DNA of 64,000 bases from JAWPMT01 sp965267435 (lineage in GTDB: Bacteria; Bacteroidota; Bacteroidia; Cytophagales; Cyclobacteriaceae). This document shows, piece by piece, positions 1-9,799 of the stretch. Under the pieces are notes generated by a model. That model was not told where the DNA came from. It was given only the letters and a program-made list of their open reading frames with translations, and ran no database searches. The stretch covers positions 1,674,001 to 1,738,000 of the forward strand of contig OZ253960.1 in NCBI GenBank assembly GCA_965267435.1, written 5' to 3'. Within the stretch, counting starts at the first letter, position 1. Each line of letters starts with the position of its first letter. The position numbers and the translations under genes are program-made.

Positions 1-1
1 T

Positions 2-2689
2 GATCCGTCCAAACCCAAGTACTATGTGCTCGACATGTTCCCCTACCCTTCAGGTGCCGGACTGCATGTCGGCCACCCGCTGGGATATATTGCCACCGAC
101 ATTATCAGCCGCTACAAGCGACTTAAGGGCTTCAACGTACTGCACCCAATGGGCTTTGACAGCTTTGGGTTGCCTGCGGAGCAGTATGCCATCCAGACTG
201 GCCAGCACCCTGCCAAAACCACGGAGGCCAATATCACTCGATACAAGGAGCAATTGAGAAGCCTAGGATTCTGCTACGACTGGTCCCGGGAGGTGCAGAC
301 AAGTGATCCCTCCTTTTACAAATGGACACAGTGGATCTTCAAGCAACTTTTCGATTCGTACTATGACCAAGACCAGGACAAAGCCAGACATATCGACGAT
401 CTGACCGTTGAGTTTGCGAGGTCAGGCAACGCCAAAGTCAACGCTGTATGCGCCGATGACACCCCAACATTCACGGCTGAGGAATGGCAAGGCATGTCCG
501 AGGCAGACCAGCAACAGATGCTGCTAAAGTATCGGCTGACCTACATCGCGGAGACCTCCGTCAACTGGTGTCCCGCTCTGGGGACTGTGCTGTCCAATGA
601 TGAAGTGAAGGACGGATTCTCCGAAAGAGGGGGACATCCAGTCATCAAGAAGAAAATGCCACAATGGAGCATGCGAATTACGGCGTATGCGGATCGCCTA
701 TTATCCGGACTCGACACGATCGATTGGCCAGAGCCCATCAAGGAGATGCAGCGCAATTGGATTGGGAAATCCATTGGTGCAGAGATGGACTTCGCCATCG
801 AAGGGCATGAAGATATCATCACGGTGTTTACGACCAGGGTGGACACGATTTATGGGGTGACATTTATGACACTGGCGCCGGAAAACGAACTCGTAGGCAA
901 AATCACGACCGCTGAACAAAAGCAGCAAGTGGATGAATACATCTCTTGGGCAGTGAACAGATCGGAGCGCGAGCGCATGAGTGATGTAAAGAAAGTCACA
1001 GGCGTGTTTACAGGTGCTTATGCGATCAATCCATTCAACCAGGAAAAAGTGCCGATTTGGATTGCGGACTATGTGCTCGCGGGTTACGGGACAGGCGCAG
1101 TTATGGCAGTACCATCAGGCGATCAGCGGGATTACGAATTTGCCAAGCACTTCGACTTGCCCATCGTACCGGTCTATGAAGACATGGATATCAGCGAGCA
1201 GGCTGACCCGACGAAAGAAGGCAAAATGATCAATAGTGGGATCCTCAATGGCTTGACGTACGAAGCAGCTATCGAGCGAGCGATTCAATTCCTCGAGGAG
1301 AACAACCTGGGCGAAAAGAAGATCAACTATCGTCTCAGGGATGCCATCTTTGGCCGCCAGCGATACTGGGGGGAACCCTTTCCAGTGTACTATGAGCACG
1401 GCATTCCGAAGCTCCTCAGTGATGACAAACTACCCAATCGATTGCCTGACGTCGACAAGTTCCTTCCTACGGAGACCGGTGAACCTCCCCTTGGACGGGC
1501 CGCCGATTGGAAGACCGATGATGGTCACGATTTTGAGTTGACAACCATGCCCGGATGGGCGGGCTCCTCATGGTACTTCTTCCGCTACATGGATGCCTCC
1601 AACGACTCGGAATTTGCCAGCGAGGAAGCGATCTCCTACTGGAAGGATGTGGACTTGTACATGGGTGGGTCAGAGCACGCCACCGGCCATTTGCTGTATT
1701 CGCGCTTCTGGACAAAATTCCTCTATGACATGGGTTGGGTACCTGTCGAGGAGTATGCAAAGAAGCTTGTCAACCAGGGAATGATACAAGGCAGAAGCAG
1801 CTTTGCCTATCGGGTAAATGGAGAGAACAAATATGTGTCGAGGGGTTTGCGTGGCCAATATGACACGACGGCCATACATGTCGACGTCAATATTGTCGTG
1901 GACGATGTACTGGACATTGAGGCTTTCAAGCGATTCAGACCTGATGCCAAGGTTGCCACATTCGAACTCGAAAATGGCCAATTCCTTTGTGGTAGTGAAG
2001 TGGAGAAGATGTCCAAATCCAAGTACAATGTGGTCAATCCCGACGATCTCATTGCTAGGTATGGAGCTGACACTCTGAGGATGTATGAGATGTTCCTCGG
2101 GCCCATCGAGCAGAGCAAGCCATGGAACACCAACGGTATCGAAGGGGTCTACAAGTTCTTGAAGAAGCTTTGGGCACTCCTTCACAACGAGCAGTCGCAA
2201 CTCACCGTCAGTGACGAAGATCCTACCAATGAAGAATACAAGATCCTGTACACGGCACTCAAAAAGAGCGAGGCGGATATCGAGCGTCTGTCCTTGAATA
2301 CCGTAGTGAGCAACTACATGATTGCCGTCAATGATCTGCAGTCCCTCAAGTGCAACAAGAGAAAAGTGTTGGAGCCCCTCATTATAGGCGTATCACCCTA
2401 CGCACCACATATCGCAGAAGAACTGTGGCACCTGCTGGGACACGACACCTCTATTGTCAACGCATCGTATCCCGAAATCATGGAGGAGTATTTGAAAGAA
2501 GACACCTTCGAATATCCTGTCTCCATCAACGGGAAGATGCGGGTGAAGCTCTCATTTCCCGTCGATATGGACCGCTCAGAAATGGAGCAACAGGTACTTG
2601 TGAATGAAGTGGTCCAGAAATGGACTGAAGGCAAACCTCCCAAGAAGGTCATCGTGGTGCCCAAGCGGATCATCAACGTCGTCGTCTGA
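2..2689 (+). CDS. leuS: Leucyl-tRNA synthetase, 5' end missing
   Basis: Class I aminoacyl-tRNA synthetase that charges tRNA-Leu in the cytoplasm. The open frame runs from the window edge (895 codons present), so roughly the first 30 residues lie outside; a GTG at 26 is in frame but is an internal Val. The HIGH-type signature reads HVGH (bases 65-76) and the second signature is a perfect KMSKS (bases 2006-2020), followed by the anticodon-binding domain and a C-terminal domain ending in an IINVVV tail. The connective/editing region contains a long insertion before KINYRLRDAIFGRQRYWG, as in other Bacteroidota enzymes. No key residue looks damaged. It is alone in its orientation block apart from the lipoprotein gene 153 bases downstream, which appears to be a separate unit. 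The identification is secure. Confidence 0.97.
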   Translation, partial: DPSKPKYYVLDMFPYPSGAGLHVGHPLGYIATDIISRYKRLKGFNVLHPMGFDSFGLPAEQYAIQTGQHPAKTTEANITRYKEQLRSLGFCYDWSREVQTSDPSFYKWTQWIFKQLFDSYYDQDQDKARHIDDLTVEFARSGNAKVNAVCADDTPTFTAEEWQGMSEADQQQMLLKYRLTYIAETSVNWCPALGTVLSNDEVKDGFSERGGHPVIKKKMPQWSMRITAYADRLLSGLDTIDWPEPIKEMQRNWIGKSIGAEMDFAIEGHEDIITVFTTRVDTIYGVTFMTLAPENELVGKITTAEQKQQVDEYISWAVNRSERERMSDVKKVTGVFTGAYAINPFNQEKVPIWIADYVLAGYGTGAVMAVPSGDQRDYEFAKHFDLPIVPVYEDMDISEQADPTKEGKMINSGILNGLTYEAAIERAIQFLEENNLGEKKINYRLRDAIFGRQRYWGEPFPVYYEHGIPKLLSDDKLPNRLPDVDKFLPTETGEPPLGRAADWKTDDGHDFELTTMPGWAGSSWYFFRYMDASNDSEFASEEAISYWKDVDLYMGGSEHATGHLLYSRFWTKFLYDMGWVPVEEYAKKLVNQGMIQGRSSFAYRVNGENKYVSRGLRGQYDTTAIHVDVNIVVDDVLDIEAFKRFRPDAKVATFELENGQFLCGSEVEKMSKSKYNVVNPDDLIARYGADTLRMYEMFLGPIEQSKPWNTNGIEGVYKFLKKLWALLHNEQSQLTVSDEDPTNEEYKILYTALKKSEADIERLSLNTVVSNYMIAVNDLQSLKCNKRKVLEPLIIGVSPYAPHIAEELWHLLGHDTSIVNASYPEIMEEYLKEDTFEYPVSINGKMRVKLSFPVDMDRSEMEQQVLVNEVVQKWTEGKPPKKVIVVPKRIINVVV

Positions 2690-2842
2690 CGGCACGCCCG
2701 TTTCCAGGCGACTGTAAATTGAGGTAAAATTCCTGTTCAAGAACGCATTCGCTCATTGGGTGAAACAGGTCTTTAATCCACAATAACGTTGTAGGTAAAA
2801 TTTGTACTTTAGTTTCCTTAACGCTAATCTAATCAGACAGTT

Positions 2843-3886
2843 ATGGGAATGAAGACCACACAGATTTTTTCAACTATGTTGGCGCTAGGCGCCATCTTTT
2901 TGTTTGGGTGCAGTTCTGAAGACGACGCCCCTGCTCCTCCTTCCGCAGGCTTCTCCTCCGATGTGCAGGAGATCCTCGCCGGACGCACCGTTACATTTAC
3001 CGACAACTCCACCGACGCTCCTGTGCAGTGGTTTTGGACGTTTGAAGGCGGGACGCCAGAATTCAGCGATGCTCAGAACCCCGAAGTAATCTATACTGAG
3101 AGGGGAGTTTACGATGTATCATTGATCGTATCCAATGAACTAGGCGCTGACAGTATCATTATGGAAAGCTTCATCACAGTATGTGAAGGAGTGATTTCAA
3201 TCAGTGATGACGAAGGCACTTACGATGGTATCCTTTCCTTCAACGCCGATGATGATGTCACGGGTATCGACCTTGACGGGTCCGAAGTTGCCGTGGACTA
3301 CGATTCTGAAGGCAGACTGGAATCGATCAGTTTCATGGAGGGTAGTGACGAAAACTATACCGTCAGATTCGACTACGATGCTGAAGGTGTCGTTGAGCAT
3401 GTGTTCGAAACTGAGCCAGGACGAGTAGGTGAAAGAAAGGATTACACGCACACAACGAATGCCGACGGCTCCATCACGGTCACAGAGGTAACTTATGCGG
3501 AGACTTCCGAAGGCAGTGGTGAATACGAACTAACAAATTCTTCTGCAGAGTACACGATAGTGGATGGCAATGTAACGGCTTTCGAATTCATGGAAACCGA
3601 GGACGGCCAGAGTACAGTGACTGAAAGTGGAACTGTCACATACGGTGCATCAGACTGGAGACCCGAACACGCTGCATTGTTCGATTTGACAGGGTATCCA
3701 CTTATCTTTAATGAGAACCTCTTTGAAGAGGTGAGCGTGAGTGACAATCAGGGGGTAGTCCGATTCAGAGGAGAAGCTTCTGCCGAAACAAATGCAGAAA
3801 ACGAAGAAATCGTCACGTTTGTCACAAGAGGCGACGATGACAGCTCTGAGACGACCAGAATCACGACAGGCAGGGCTTGCGAGTAG
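2843..3886 (+). CDS. PKD-domain lipoprotein
   Basis: Exported lipoprotein of 347 residues. The N-terminus has a hydrophobic signal ending in the lipobox LFGC, with the acylated Cys at residue 23, followed by an Asp/Glu/Pro-rich linker. Residues of about 37-117 form a PKD domain, recognisable from the WFWTFEGG core and the YDVSLIVSN strand. The rest is acidic and rich in beta-strand-like Asp/Glu/Thr segments (for example DYDSEGRLESI), similar to the RHS/YD-like repeats of Bacteroidota surface lipoproteins. Starts at 2843 or at the in-frame ATG two codons later are both possible. It is followed directly by a strong hairpin terminator. PKD domains usually mediate protein or glycan contacts at the surface; the ligand cannot be inferred. 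Confidence 0.85.
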   Translation: MGMKTTQIFSTMLALGAIFLFGCSSEDDAPAPPSAGFSSDVQEILAGRTVTFTDNSTDAPVQWFWTFEGGTPEFSDAQNPEVIYTERGVYDVSLIVSNELGADSIIMESFITVCEGVISISDDEGTYDGILSFNADDDVTGIDLDGSEVAVDYDSEGRLESISFMEGSDENYTVRFDYDAEGVVEHVFETEPGRVGERKDYTHTTNADGSITVTEVTYAETSEGSGEYELTNSSAEYTIVDGNVTAFEFMETEDGQSTVTESGTVTYGASDWRPEHAALFDLTGYPLIFNENLFEEVSVSDNQGVVRFRGEASAETNAENEEIVTFVTRGDDDSSETTRITTGRACE

Positions 3887-3913
3887 AGGCAGGTTCATCG
3901 CCCAAAAAACGAC

Positions 3914-3942
3914 AAAAAAGGGAGCAAAACGCTCCCTTTTCT
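3914..3942 (+). terminator. Rho-independent terminator after the PKD lipoprotein
   Basis: The stem GGGAGC (3920-3925) pairs with GCTCCC (3931-3936) across the loop AAAAC and is flanked by an A-run on the left and TTTTCT on the right. The extra A/T pairing makes it usable from either strand, but it sits 28 bases after the plus-strand stop codon. Confidence 0.85.
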
Positions 3943-3949
3943 GTTACTT

Positions 3950-4375
3950 GACAATTACTTCACCCACGCGACCCCACAATGTGGATAAATGCTGTGGATA
4001 ACCAAAACAGGCACCTATTGCCTCAGATTGAATACAAACGATTGCAAAGCAATCGAATTCCCCTCATCAAGAAAGACACCAACGCTCCTTGGAATACACA
4101 TACACACTCGTTACCCACATCGCCTTGTGACTGCCTCCCACCAATCGACTCAAGAGTCCGTTAACTAATTGATTTACAACACATTAATCCCGATCCATGT
4201 TATGTGGATAACCTTGTTGATAAGTTATTAAGTACCGAATAACGGTGATGTAATTTCTAGGAAAACGGCCATATAATATTTTGGCAACAAATGTACCTAC
4301 CCGTATTAACCATAGGATATCCCGAATATGCGCCAAATAAAGTTTTCCACATCGATATGGAAAACTCGGCCTAAA
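3950..4375. other. Candidate chromosomal replication origin (oriC-like region)
   Basis: This 0.5 kb gene-free stretch holds three perfect copies of the DnaA box in the TGTGGATAA orientation, at 3980-3988, 3993-4001 and 4203-4211. There is a one-mismatch copy TGTTGATAA at 4215-4223, and a facing pair TTTTCCACA (4343-4351) and TATGGAAAA (4355-4363). The sites fall in pairs spaced 12-13 bases. Bases 4161-4320 are about 32% G+C, suitable for an unwinding element, against about half in neighbouring genes. A perfect hairpin CGATTGC-AAA-GCAATCG lies at 4039-4055. In Bacteroidota oriC need not adjoin dnaA, so the absence of dnaA here does not exclude it. The boxes are observed; origin function is inferred. 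Confidence 0.6.
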
Positions 4376-4386
4376 GAGGGGCTATG

Positions 4387-6795
4387 TTACTCATTTCTAA
4401 GGGCTTTCACGGGGTTTTCGCGGTTTCGAACAAGTACTTGTGAAATTAGCGCGGCAATCCCCGTTCCCAACACGATAAAAGTAGCTGGTGCTACATTGCC
4501 AAAATCGATCGGAGCATGGTACGCCATCTGTGAAACCCAGAGGTTATTAATGAGTATGCCAGCAGGTAAAGCAACCAGAAAAACCAATGTGAGCATCATG
4601 ACATACCCTCGTCCCAGCGTCACCAGCAGACTGCGAAAAGAAGCTCCCAAAACCTTCCTGATTCCTATTTCCTTAGTCCTTGTTCGCAGGTCGTACCCAA
4701 CCATTCCCAGGAAACCCAGTGAGGTAATGGTCACGGCCAAAAAGCCTATCAAAGTAAGGATCGAGCGGACATCATAGAACACCTGGTATAGCTCATCCAA
4801 TTGCTCATCCAGAAAACCACCAGCAAAGTCTCGGGCCGGATCGAAAGTGATCCATGCCTCCTCTATCCTCTTCTGCAGGTCACCACTGGCGGTGGTATTC
4901 ACTCTGAAGTAGGCGAACTCGTACTCATCCGGTGTCACCCGAAGCCCCAGTGGTCGAATTGACGCCATCAATGGCTCCCAGTGATAATCTTTCAAGACAC
5001 CTGTGACCATGAGCCTTACACTGTCCCCGTAAATGATCGTCTCGCCAATGGCAGCACTGTTACTTTCGAAGTTGAATCGTCGGACGGCTGTTTCATTCAA
5101 TAGAATGAACTTCTCTTGCCCTGTTGTAGCCTGAGGAAAGTTCTTTCCTGCCACGAGCTCCAGTCCCATGACATCCACATATCCCTCGTCTACGCCGAAC
5201 GTATACAGCGAAAACGGTTCGTCTTCAAACTGTAACCGTGCTTCCCTTCCATAGGAGCGACCAACTGCCGGGTGGTGGCTGACCAATGTCGCCTCTCCCA
5301 CTCCTGATACTGAGCTGAATTCTTGTTTGATGATCTCAGGGTCATGTGTTTGTAGGTCGACGTAGAAGACATGCTCCTCATCAAATCCGTATTCGGACTC
5401 GACATAGTAGCGCGCCTGATCACCAAGGATGAAGACAGTCAAGAGCAATATAATCGACAAGCCGAACTGTATCCCCGTGAGGGACCTTCTCCCCCAACCC
5501 ATCTTAAAGAAACCCTTCCTCGCGCTACTTCCCTGAACACTATTTCGCAGCGAGCTGATGACCTGCACCCGAGAAAGCACCATACTCGGGCCCATTCCCG
5601 TGAAGACTCCCAACAGCATGGCAAATACGACAAACAGCACGTAGGCCTCAGGGATATCCTCTAGTGTCATTTTCAGTTGATTGAAAATGACCAGCTCGTT
5701 GAAGCGATCCAGGAGGTATCGGTAAACGACAATAGCCATGACCAGGGAAAGGAACGTCATGAAGACCGACTCTGTGAGAAACTGCAACACGATCTGCCGC
5801 CGTGGCGCTCCATTGACCTTCCTTACTCCTATTTCTTTCAATCGGCCCATCGATCGGGCGATGAACAGGTTCGTGTAGTTCAAGCTGGCGGTAACGATCA
5901 CGATCACTCCCAACACGCCAAAAAAGAAAAGCATATACGCTGGCAACGCGAAGCCCAATTCGTTAGACATCAGTGGACCGGGAACAATGTCATTCAGCGA
6001 TTGCAAGCCGAAGTCATACCCCGCGTGGTCCTCTTCCAGCTCCATACGCTCCTCAGCCAGGGCCTGAATACTGCGTTGAAGGTCTTCTATAGAAGCACCC
6101 TCGGCTAGTACGAGATAATTGTAGTTCTGCCATATGTTTTCCCAAACCGCAGGGTCGGGTATTTTGTCTTTGGCTACAAGTCCCTCGATCGACACATCAG
6201 AGACGAGGGCGTCAAAGGCCATGTGGGTGCCCTTTTCTGGCTCACGCATGACTCCGGTGATCTCGAAAGTACCCATGCCCCGCCATTCAACAGTCTTGCC
6301 GATGGCATCTCCACCAGGGAAGAGTAACATGGCCTTCTCCTCCTTCAAGACCATTGAGTTCGGGCTTACGAGCGCCGTGTTTCGATCCCCATTACTTAAC
6401 TCAAAATCAAAGACCTCAAAAAATCGCTCGTCTGCAAACAACGATTTGATCTTCAGGATTTTGTCAGGTGACTCTACCTCCAGCTCCAGATCCTTGCTGA
6501 TATTGGTGTAGCTCACCACCGACGATTCTGTCTGCATCAATTCTCCCCCAATGGGTTTGGGAGATGTCGCATAAGTGCCCCCAAAAAAACTGTTGGTGCC
6601 TCTGTTATTTGTGGTCACCCGATAGATCTGATCGGCCTTCGTATGGAAGGTGTCGTACTGATAGTGCGTGAAGATCAGGTTGATGAGTACAAGGCAGACC
6701 GACATACTGAGGGACAGTCCGAAGATATTGATAGCGCTGAAGTATTTGTACTTCAAGAAGTTGCGCCAGGCAATGACAAGGTAGTTTTTGAGCAT
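4387..6795 (-). CDS. Orphan FtsX/MacB-type ABC permease
   Basis: An 802-residue membrane protein of the large permease class with two MacB-PCD/FtsX units. The N-terminal transmembrane helix (about 18-42) is followed by an extracytoplasmic domain, then three helices beginning near residue 285 with the cytoplasmic motif KEIGVRKVNGA. A second extracytoplasmic domain and a final helix set carry KEIGIRKVLGAS. Those repeated [K/E]E[I/V]G[I/V]RK loops are the usual contact to the ATPase. No ABC ATPase gene is adjacent, so it is an orphan, as is common in Bacteroidota. A metallophosphoesterase gene lies 92 bases upstream on the same strand. Such proteins typically act in lipoprotein handling, peptide efflux or signalling; the substrate here is unknown. 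Confidence 0.88.
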   Translation of the reverse strand: MLKNYLVIAWRNFLKYKYFSAINIFGLSLSMSVCLVLINLIFTHYQYDTFHTKADQIYRVTTNNRGTNSFFGGTYATSPKPIGGELMQTESSVVSYTNISKDLELEVESPDKILKIKSLFADERFFEVFDFELSNGDRNTALVSPNSMVLKEEKAMLLFPGGDAIGKTVEWRGMGTFEITGVMREPEKGTHMAFDALVSDVSIEGLVAKDKIPDPAVWENIWQNYNYLVLAEGASIEDLQRSIQALAEERMELEEDHAGYDFGLQSLNDIVPGPLMSNELGFALPAYMLFFFGVLGVIVIVTASLNYTNLFIARSMGRLKEIGVRKVNGAPRRQIVLQFLTESVFMTFLSLVMAIVVYRYLLDRFNELVIFNQLKMTLEDIPEAYVLFVVFAMLLGVFTGMGPSMVLSRVQVISSLRNSVQGSSARKGFFKMGWGRRSLTGIQFGLSIILLLTVFILGDQARYYVESEYGFDEEHVFYVDLQTHDPEIIKQEFSSVSGVGEATLVSHHPAVGRSYGREARLQFEDEPFSLYTFGVDEGYVDVMGLELVAGKNFPQATTGQEKFILLNETAVRRFNFESNSAAIGETIIYGDSVRLMVTGVLKDYHWEPLMASIRPLGLRVTPDEYEFAYFRVNTTASGDLQKRIEEAWITFDPARDFAGGFLDEQLDELYQVFYDVRSILTLIGFLAVTITSLGFLGMVGYDLRTRTKEIGIRKVLGASFRSLLVTLGRGYVMMLTLVFLVALPAGILINNLWVSQMAYHAPIDFGNVAPATFIVLGTGIAALISQVLVRNRENPVKALRNE

Positions 6796-6887
6796 AATGA
6801 CCGTAGTAAGTAGGTTAAATCATTTCAAGATTCCATGAGGTGACAACCGCCACCCTCAAAATGTTGCTATCAAATAGATCTTTTTTT

Positions 6888-7577
6888 TCATTTCTCAGGC
6901 AATTCCAAAACAAAGATTGGTTCCAGAGAGTAGGCCAGATAATTGACGTTGAGGAGCGTATTCCCGGAGCTTGACACCCGTCCAAGAAACTTCCTCTGCG
7001 TATGTCCCACTACCTGATCAATCCCGGGGTATGGATCGGCCGTCAACTCCAGATCGTAATCACACCACAATGGTCCGCCATATCCTGCTGTCCCTCCCCG
7101 CACTGTTCCGACAGCCGCTAGCTTCCCCAGCGACTTATCGTCATCCATCATTTTGTTGAGTTTCACAACTAACTCCGAAGGTCGACCAAAGGCACCCATG
7201 TATTGTTCTACCCACCTTCGATGCAATCCGGCATGAGTGAAGACGTAGGAACGATACGAGTATGCGACCTGAAATAAGGAACGATGTTCATGAAAGATGC
7301 TACGCAAGTCCCCTGCCATAGACGGACGAAATCCAGAACCACGAAACCTGGGGTAATAGAGATACTGGATGTCGTGGTTGCCCCATAACAGCGTCACAGC
7401 GTCAGGATGATCAATCTTGAATTGGATAACATCCTTCAGGTTTTCAAGAATGGTCTCATCATCGAAGACATAGGAATCGACGTAATCTCCCACAAAAACG
7501 TAGCGGTCAGCACCCAGGTCCAATGCGTCCTTCCATCTATCCGCTCCATGCAGGTCTCCAAGGCATGCGATCTTCAT
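6888..7577 (-). CDS. Calcineurin-like metallophosphoesterase (PPP-type)
   Basis: A soluble 229-residue phosphoesterase with the full set of metal-binding motifs: GDLHG (residues 7-11), GDYVDS (30-35), GNHD (66-69), the His in FTHAG (H114) and GHT near residue 196. The spacing resembles the PPP phosphatase and diadenosine tetraphosphatase branch rather than large 5'-nucleotidases. There is no signal peptide, so it acts in the cytoplasm. The substrate could be a phosphoprotein or a dinucleotide and cannot be decided from motifs. The gene starts at an ATG and precedes the orphan permease on the same strand, with a gap of 92 bases. Confidence 0.85.
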   Translation of the reverse strand: MKIACLGDLHGADRWKDALDLGADRYVFVGDYVDSYVFDDETILENLKDVIQFKIDHPDAVTLLWGNHDIQYLYYPRFRGSGFRPSMAGDLRSIFHEHRSLFQVAYSYRSYVFTHAGLHRRWVEQYMGAFGRPSELVVKLNKMMDDDKSLGKLAAVGTVRGGTAGYGGPLWCDYDLELTADPYPGIDQVVGHTQRKFLGRVSSSGNTLLNVNYLAYSLEPIFVLELPEK

Positions 7578-7940
7578 GTGACTTCACCGATTAGCGGACG
7601 AAGATGACACAAATAGGTAATGATCCCTAGCGTTTTGATGCTTTTCCAGCAAGAGCAAAGGCACAATACCGTCATTTATAAAGTAAAGTGATATATCTCC
7701 TTAAATATTATAATTCCCTTTTATTCAATTATTTAATGCCAATCAAATAAATCAATTAATAAGGGTTCGAGTAATCCACTCTTCTTGTTCACCATTTCGG
7801 GTTTAGTCACCCGGCACTTCCACCGGACATTACTTTAAGATTTGTCAGATCTACGGAGGAAATGTTGCTTGCCGCCCTGGAGGATTTGAATATGCACCAA
7901 AAAATTTTAGACTGAAACGTCACTTCCGCCTCGGTGGTCT
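7578..7940. other. AT-rich intergenic region
   Basis: No open frame of plausible codon use was seen on either strand in these 363 bases. Bases 7681-7740 are only about 22% G+C. The stretch separates two divergent genes and probably carries promoters or upstream elements, but no complete TTTG-N19-TAnnTTTG pair was found. Confidence 0.6.
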
Positions 7941-7955
7941 TTGTATATTTTGGCA

Positions 7956-9686
7956 ATGAAAACCACCTGCGGGATTCAGCGGTTTCTCAACAGCTATACG
8001 ACCATCATCATCTTCTTGCTTGTGTGCCTTTGCCAAGCGTCGGTTGTAGGGCAATCCCACCCAGACTCCGTGTCGGTCGCCCATGACGAAAGAAAGATCC
8101 AAACTGGCACCACACTGTCTGTCACCCCGCAAGCATTCAGCTATGTGGACTCGGCTGCCATCCACAATGAAATCGTCGAGCTCATCGATCATATCACGGA
8201 AATAGAACCCGACTTTGATCAACGAACCATCGACTATCTGGCACACTGCTACCATATTACTGGTTTTGAACCTGTGTGGCAAACGACGCAGTATGCCGAA
8301 GCCCTGCTACTCCTGAGGGACAGCCAATACGAGGGACTGCGACCCTCTGATTACTACGTCGAAAAGATCGACTCCTTGCGGATGCACTATGACGAGACCG
8401 ATCCCTCCGTCAATCACATAAGGGTCGAGATGGATGTGCTGACGACCTACGCTTTCCTCAAATACGGCGAGCATTTGATGGAGGGCAAGCTCAATCCCAC
8501 GGAGATCTTCCAGGAATGGAACTACACACGTCGGATCTATTCCATAGAAGTCGTTGACGCGCTCATGAAGTCCATCGAATTCGAGGACCCACAGGCCTAT
8601 CTACAATTTTGCCGGCCTAAGAGCCCCACCTATGCCCACCTGAAGTTGTGGCTAAGAAAACTCATCGACGATCACCCTTTCGATGCCGGGCTACAGTTGC
8701 CCGAGGGCGTTGGTGCTCTGAGGGAGGGCGACTCCACCGGCTTCGTACTGGACTTAAAAGTCTTCCTGTCGCAGTTCTCGGATCGCAACGATTTCCATAT
8801 GGACGCCATTTTTGACTCGACGCTGCTCAAGACCATCAAGCGCTTCCAAAGTCATCATGGCCTGGAACCCGACGGTGTACTGGGCAAGCAGACGGTAGCA
8901 AAGCTCAACATATCCAATCAAGACTGGATAGAACTCATCAGTATCAACCTCGAACGATGCCGCTGGATATTGCACGACCTGCCAGAGCGGTACCTGCTCG
9001 TCAATGTCGCTGGATACAAACTGTACCTCTACGATCAGCATGAACAGGTCTACTCCTCTCGTGTCATCGTCGGCGAGCCGCATCACGCCACACCAGTATT
9101 CCATGCAGACATCGAGTTTGTGGAATTCAATTGTACATGGACTGTTCCGCCTTCTATTGCCCGCTGGGAAACACTCCCATCTGTCAAACGCCAGGAGGAC
9201 TATTTGCAGACGAGACACTTCGAAGTATTGAATGAGGCTGGCGAAATCATCGCCCACGACACGATCGACTTTGCACAATATGGCCCCAGAAATTTACCCT
9301 ACACTTTTCGCCAGCAACCAGGCCCCTGGAATGCACTCGGTCAGATAAAATTCATTTTTCCCAACAAATACAACGTGTACCTGCACGATACGCCCGCCCG
9401 AAAACTATTCACCAAAGAAGCTACGAGAGCATTTAGCCATGGGTGTGTGCGCGTGCAGCATCCCAAAAAACTAGCCGAAAAGATTCTGGGCCCACAAGGC
9501 TTTACTCCGGGTAAGGTAGACCGTATCCTGGATAGTTCGGAGACCACGAGAGAGTTCCTTGAGAAGCCGCTTCCATTGCTCTTGACGTACTGGACCGTCT
9601 ACACAGAGAACGACGGAAAAGAGATCTTCTTTGTCAATGATATCTATGGACGCGACAAGCGGATTGCCAGATTGATGGCCCTTTGA
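7956..9686 (+). CDS. L,D-transpeptidase of the YcbB type
   Basis: A periplasmic peptidoglycan cross-linking enzyme of 576 residues. An N-terminal hydrophobic segment (about residues 15-32) serves as signal or anchor. A peptidoglycan-binding domain is visible near residues 285-320 (KRFQSHHGLEPDGVLG), and the YkuD catalytic domain follows, with the SHGCVRV motif and catalytic Cys near residue 497. Length and domain order fit the YcbB family, with its long N-terminal scaffolding part. The frame could open at TTG 7941, but the ATG at 7956 gives a normal signal sequence and is preferred. A near-consensus -7 box (TATTTTGG, 7946-7953) lies just upstream, which would make the transcript nearly leaderless. 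Confidence 0.92.
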   Translation: MKTTCGIQRFLNSYTTIIIFLLVCLCQASVVGQSHPDSVSVAHDERKIQTGTTLSVTPQAFSYVDSAAIHNEIVELIDHITEIEPDFDQRTIDYLAHCYHITGFEPVWQTTQYAEALLLLRDSQYEGLRPSDYYVEKIDSLRMHYDETDPSVNHIRVEMDVLTTYAFLKYGEHLMEGKLNPTEIFQEWNYTRRIYSIEVVDALMKSIEFEDPQAYLQFCRPKSPTYAHLKLWLRKLIDDHPFDAGLQLPEGVGALREGDSTGFVLDLKVFLSQFSDRNDFHMDAIFDSTLLKTIKRFQSHHGLEPDGVLGKQTVAKLNISNQDWIELISINLERCRWILHDLPERYLLVNVAGYKLYLYDQHEQVYSSRVIVGEPHHATPVFHADIEFVEFNCTWTVPPSIARWETLPSVKRQEDYLQTRHFEVLNEAGEIIAHDTIDFAQYGPRNLPYTFRQQPGPWNALGQIKFIFPNKYNVYLHDTPARKLFTKEATRAFSHGCVRVQHPKKLAEKILGPQGFTPGKVDRILDSSETTREFLEKPLPLLLTYWTVYTENDGKEIFFVNDIYGRDKRIARLMAL

Positions 9687-9799
9687 TCAGACACAACGTT
9701 CAATAAAGAATGATATATTTCACACAGCGTGTAAACAAGACGTATCTTCGTTTGGCATCGTTTTTGGAAAGAACCAGTTATCACAACAATACTACAGTT

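Noticed and set aside
26..2689. leuS starting at GTG 26
   Set aside because: The in-frame codons before it (DPSKPKYY) match the conserved start of LeuRS, so the true start lies upstream of the window.
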